A DNA stretch of 64,000 bases, taken from assembly GCA_963662155.1 (NCBI GenBank), contig OY759270.1, positions 15,400,509 through 15,464,508 of the forward strand, in the 5' to 3' direction. Each line of letters starts with the position of its first letter. The stretch's first letter is position 1. The position numbers were made by a program, and so were the translations under genes. The stretch comes from Lamellibrachia columna (Eukaryota > Annelida > Polychaeta > Sabellida > Siboglinidae). Positions 63,194 through 64,000 of the stretch are shown here, piece by piece. Below the pieces are notes generated by a model. That model did no database searches, was not told the DNA's origin, and saw only the letters and a list, made by a program, of their open reading frames with translations.

Positions 63194-64000
63194 TCTGTCA
63201 GAATGTTAAAAAAAACAGCTTGAGATTCGCTGATGTAAGAATCGGTATATTTATTTGGGTACGAAAGAACTATTCTAGTTTGATAATCAGGATCCATTTG
63301 TTATATTTTATATCTCAACAAACGCTATTGCAAAATACTTTTGTAGGTATGGTTCATAACGATGCGTTCCATTTATAATGTTTATCTTATCATTAGGACA
63401 TATCGTGACAAATTAGGATATATATAGGCGTTTTACCATTCATCGCCACGCAAATATATTCATTCCAACATTGTCACAACTTTTTAATTCTTCAATCTTG
63501 ATGCAATCGATTCACGAGTACATAATGCCACAAATGTCTACACAATTTGGTATTCCATTAAAGTGCTGAAGATAACGACATTGTTGTGCGATAAGTCTCA
63601 AACGACGGTAGAGTAGCTTTAGAGTGTATCTGCGTTGCCACTGACTTGTTTATGGTTGTCTTCTGCTAAGTTGTAAATTTGTAAAATGTTCTGGAAGTAT
63701 GTATAGTGTGTTTGAAAATCTGCAGTTGACAATGATTGTATCCAGAATATAAAAGGTTCGGCTCCTACATTTACCTCATTAGTCTGTTTACTTCAACAAG
63801 TATAGAGGCAAAATGTGTGTTTGTTGTTTACGTCTAATGAATTATTTGCAACGTTATTATTTGTCACAAAAGTGCCTCTCACACATAATCATGTTTATCT
63901 TTCAAAACTTATTTATAATGACACCAATTAAAAACCATACCTGTTTGAAGTGGAATTATGTCGTCGGTCTTTCCTGCGTCGAACTCGTCGTACCAACGAA
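63194..64000. repeat. Upstream region of S5, duplicate of 57351-58250
   Basis: Runs parallel to the orphan-exon upstream region throughout ('aacaaacgctattgcaaaat', 'aggacatatcgtga', 'cgccacgcaaatatattcat', 'cctctcacacataatcatg'). It differs mainly by the short TA tract (63418-63426) and small indels. Confidence 0.9.
63941..64000 (-). other. Probable non-coding 5' exon of serpin S5, cut by the window edge
   Basis: The minus strand ends '...attccacttcaaacag' before the donor GTATGG (63940 downwards). A matching acceptor 'ctgacag' lies 8 bp before the S5 ATG, giving a first intron of about 746 bp. Conserved in sequence with 58171-58250. Confidence 0.5.

Overview
The window is eukaryotic nuclear DNA, most likely from a marine invertebrate. 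The evidence is GT-AG introns with conserved phase, a tandem family of secreted serpin genes, several classes of metazoan transposable element (Penelope-like, CR1/Jockey-like LINEs, hAT, tRNA-derived SINEs, foldback and TIR elements), and a very high load of micro- and minisatellites. I cannot name the species. A lophotrochozoan (mollusc-like) source is a weak guess from the general look of the serpins and transposable elements.

The recognisable host genes are serpins. Four look intact: S1 (+, 5779-7422), S3 (-, 22514-24681), S2 (+, 41065-42693) and S5 (-, 60307-63186). All share one layout: a 173-bp first coding exon (signal peptide to the SPF motif), one phase-2 intron, and a second coding exon of about 1,015-1,033 bp. 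Around them lie six relics: a truncated 3' half at 3.1-3.7 kb, a short fragment at 10.86 kb, a decayed first exon at 34.8 kb, a frameshifted tandem half-copy at 43.4-44.0 kb, a frameshifted full copy at 51.4-53.6 kb, and an orphan first exon at 57.2 kb. The hinge regions are inhibitory in type, while the predicted P4-P1' residues of the reactive loop differ between paralogues. This is the usual pattern of a diversifying protease-inhibitor cluster.

The cluster grew by segmental duplication. Blocks A (about 1-4.5 kb), B (about 21.0-31.2 kb) and C (about 49.9-56.7 kb) are copies of one unit. Read on the minus strand the unit runs: probable non-coding 5' exon, intron with minisatellites, signal-peptide exon, serpin core exon, then a 93-bp-family repeat. 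A second unit is duplicated at 57.1-58.25 and 62.9-64.0 kb. A third block (D) occurs at 12.9-13.3 plus 19.6-19.9 kb, at 31.8-32.5 kb, and inverted at 34.1-34.5 kb. Paralogous copies with and without each insertion or repeat expansion let many events be polarised within this one window.

Mobile and repeat content by region: a DUF7869-like gene inside block A (0.3-1.4 kb); SINEs (8.2, 11.6 kb); a Penelope-like GIY-YIG fragment followed by a hammerhead-like motif (9.3-9.7 kb); a 6.2-kb satellite of about 230 units of 27 bp (13.4-19.6 kb); a foldback element (20.1-20.7 kb); a (CGG)80 tract (20.8-21.0 kb); a 3.8-kb TIR element carrying a broken PIN/FEN-like gene (25.4-29.3 kb); a 5'-truncated LINE (37.5-39.9 kb); a 2,025-bp hAT element with perfect 8-bp target-site duplication (45.56-47.58 kb); minisatellites of 93 bp (50 kb), 57 bp (54-55 kb), 33 bp (25 and 55 kb), 27 bp (4 and 30 kb), 41 bp (33 kb) and 48 bp (37 kb); and long (CA), (TA), (CT), (TATG) and (GGT) tracts.

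The very long apparent reading frames at 13-20 kb, 50 kb and 54-55 kb are tandem repeats without internal stops and are best read as non-coding. All identifications rest on reading motifs and comparing copies inside the window. No database search or alignment score was available.
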